The notes below the pieces were generated by a model. That model was not told the DNA's origin. It ran no database searches and was given only the letters and a program-made list of their open reading frames with translations. From positions 1,240,001-1,304,000 of the forward strand of contig NZ_LT629765.1 in NCBI RefSeq assembly GCF_900105305.1: 64,000 bases of DNA, written 5' to 3'. Positions 63,821 through 64,000 of the stretch are shown here, piece after piece. Positions within the stretch are counted from its first letter, which is position 1. Every line of letters begins with the position of its first letter. The translations under genes were made by a program, and so were the position numbers. Origin of the DNA: Corynebacterium timonense. GTDB taxonomy: Bacteria > Actinomycetota > Actinomycetes > Mycobacteriales > Mycobacteriaceae.

Positions 63821-64000
63821 GACACACGCCGCGCGAACAACGGCGCACTGCACCGCGTCCAGCGGGAGTGCGCACCGCTCGCGCACCTGTCTGTTCCCGC
63901 GGCCGCAGACATCCTGGGGCGCCGCGGGGGCGTCGATACGCGCCGCGAAACGCCTCGACGGCGGGTTGCAACGAGGCCGGCGACGCGACAACCCGGACCC
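63821..64000. other. Unassigned right edge of the window
   Basis: This stretch has no supported gene. One minus-strand frame ending at 63818 could be the end of a convergent gene entering from the right, but the 60 residues visible (ending RRVS) match nothing I know. I also see no hairpin with a T-tract. Confidence 0.4.

Noticed and set aside
63131..63991. Minus-strand gene at the right edge
   Set aside because: The frame is antisense to the well-supported ATPase gene over most of its length, and its codon content looks like a shadow frame.

Overview
The window is a high-GC actinobacterial chromosome segment, almost certainly from a Corynebacterium. Three things point there: an odhA-type fused 2-oxoglutarate dehydrogenase (E2-like acyltransferase domain joined to E1), mycothiol biosynthesis (mshB), and the blocks sigE / anti-sigma / tatB / mrp, glgC / glgA, and dapE / dapD / permease / dapD / dapC / fdxC. 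There are no rRNA or tRNA genes, insertion sequences, prophage or CRISPR that I can see.

Layout. 0-2.7 kb: end of a proline symporter gene, a secreted HNH nuclease and a small membrane protein. 2.76-3.67 kb: a strictly periodic 84-bp tandem array between two convergent genes. 3.7-8.1 kb: secreted trypsin-like protease, DEAD-box RNA helicase and a citrate-type transporter. 8.1-11.6 kb: a two-gene NUDIX + PLD-nuclease/helicase unit that looks like an accessory, possibly defensive, module. 11.8-13.8 kb: secreted 5'-nucleotidase with a PHO-box-like promoter. 13.8-18.7 kb (minus strand): MFS transporter, nucleoside hydrolase and a complete ECF transporter (S, T and fused A subunits). 18.8-22.9 kb: two proteins of unknown function, a carboxylesterase and a membrane protein. 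23-30.5 kb: a fused ABC exporter, then odhA. 30.6-35.6 kb: stress/envelope genes, mrp, tatB, anti-sigma, sigE and a methyltransferase. 35.6-39.5 kb: glycogen synthesis genes glgC and glgA plus a degenerate GH32 protein. 39.5-43.4 kb: rlmA-like, DUF3117, DivIVA-like, gpgS, folP2 and a LOG-family gene. 43.4-52.8 kb: lysine/diaminopimelate genes (dapE, two dapD homologues, dapC), two tandem permeases, ferredoxin and mshB. 52.9-63.8 kb: an orphan peptide-binding lipoprotein, typA, a secreted protein, a DUF402 protein and a full oligopeptide ABC transporter.

Two threads run across the window. First, many genes start 6-8 bases downstream of a TAnnnT-like -10 hexamer, so their transcripts are probably leaderless. 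I used this to choose several starts. Second, both fused ABC ATPase genes are asymmetric: each keeps one consensus composite ATP site and has lost the other.

The most unusual items are the 84-bp array (2763-3665), the NUDIX/PLD-helicase pair (8121-11643), the perfect 26-bp palindrome with a LexA-like core (18770-18795), the ECF ATPase with a broken first half (13832-14980) and the GH32-like protein without its catalytic residues (38124-39527). Starts given here are often trimmed from the longest open frame. All functions are read from sequence motifs without database searches.
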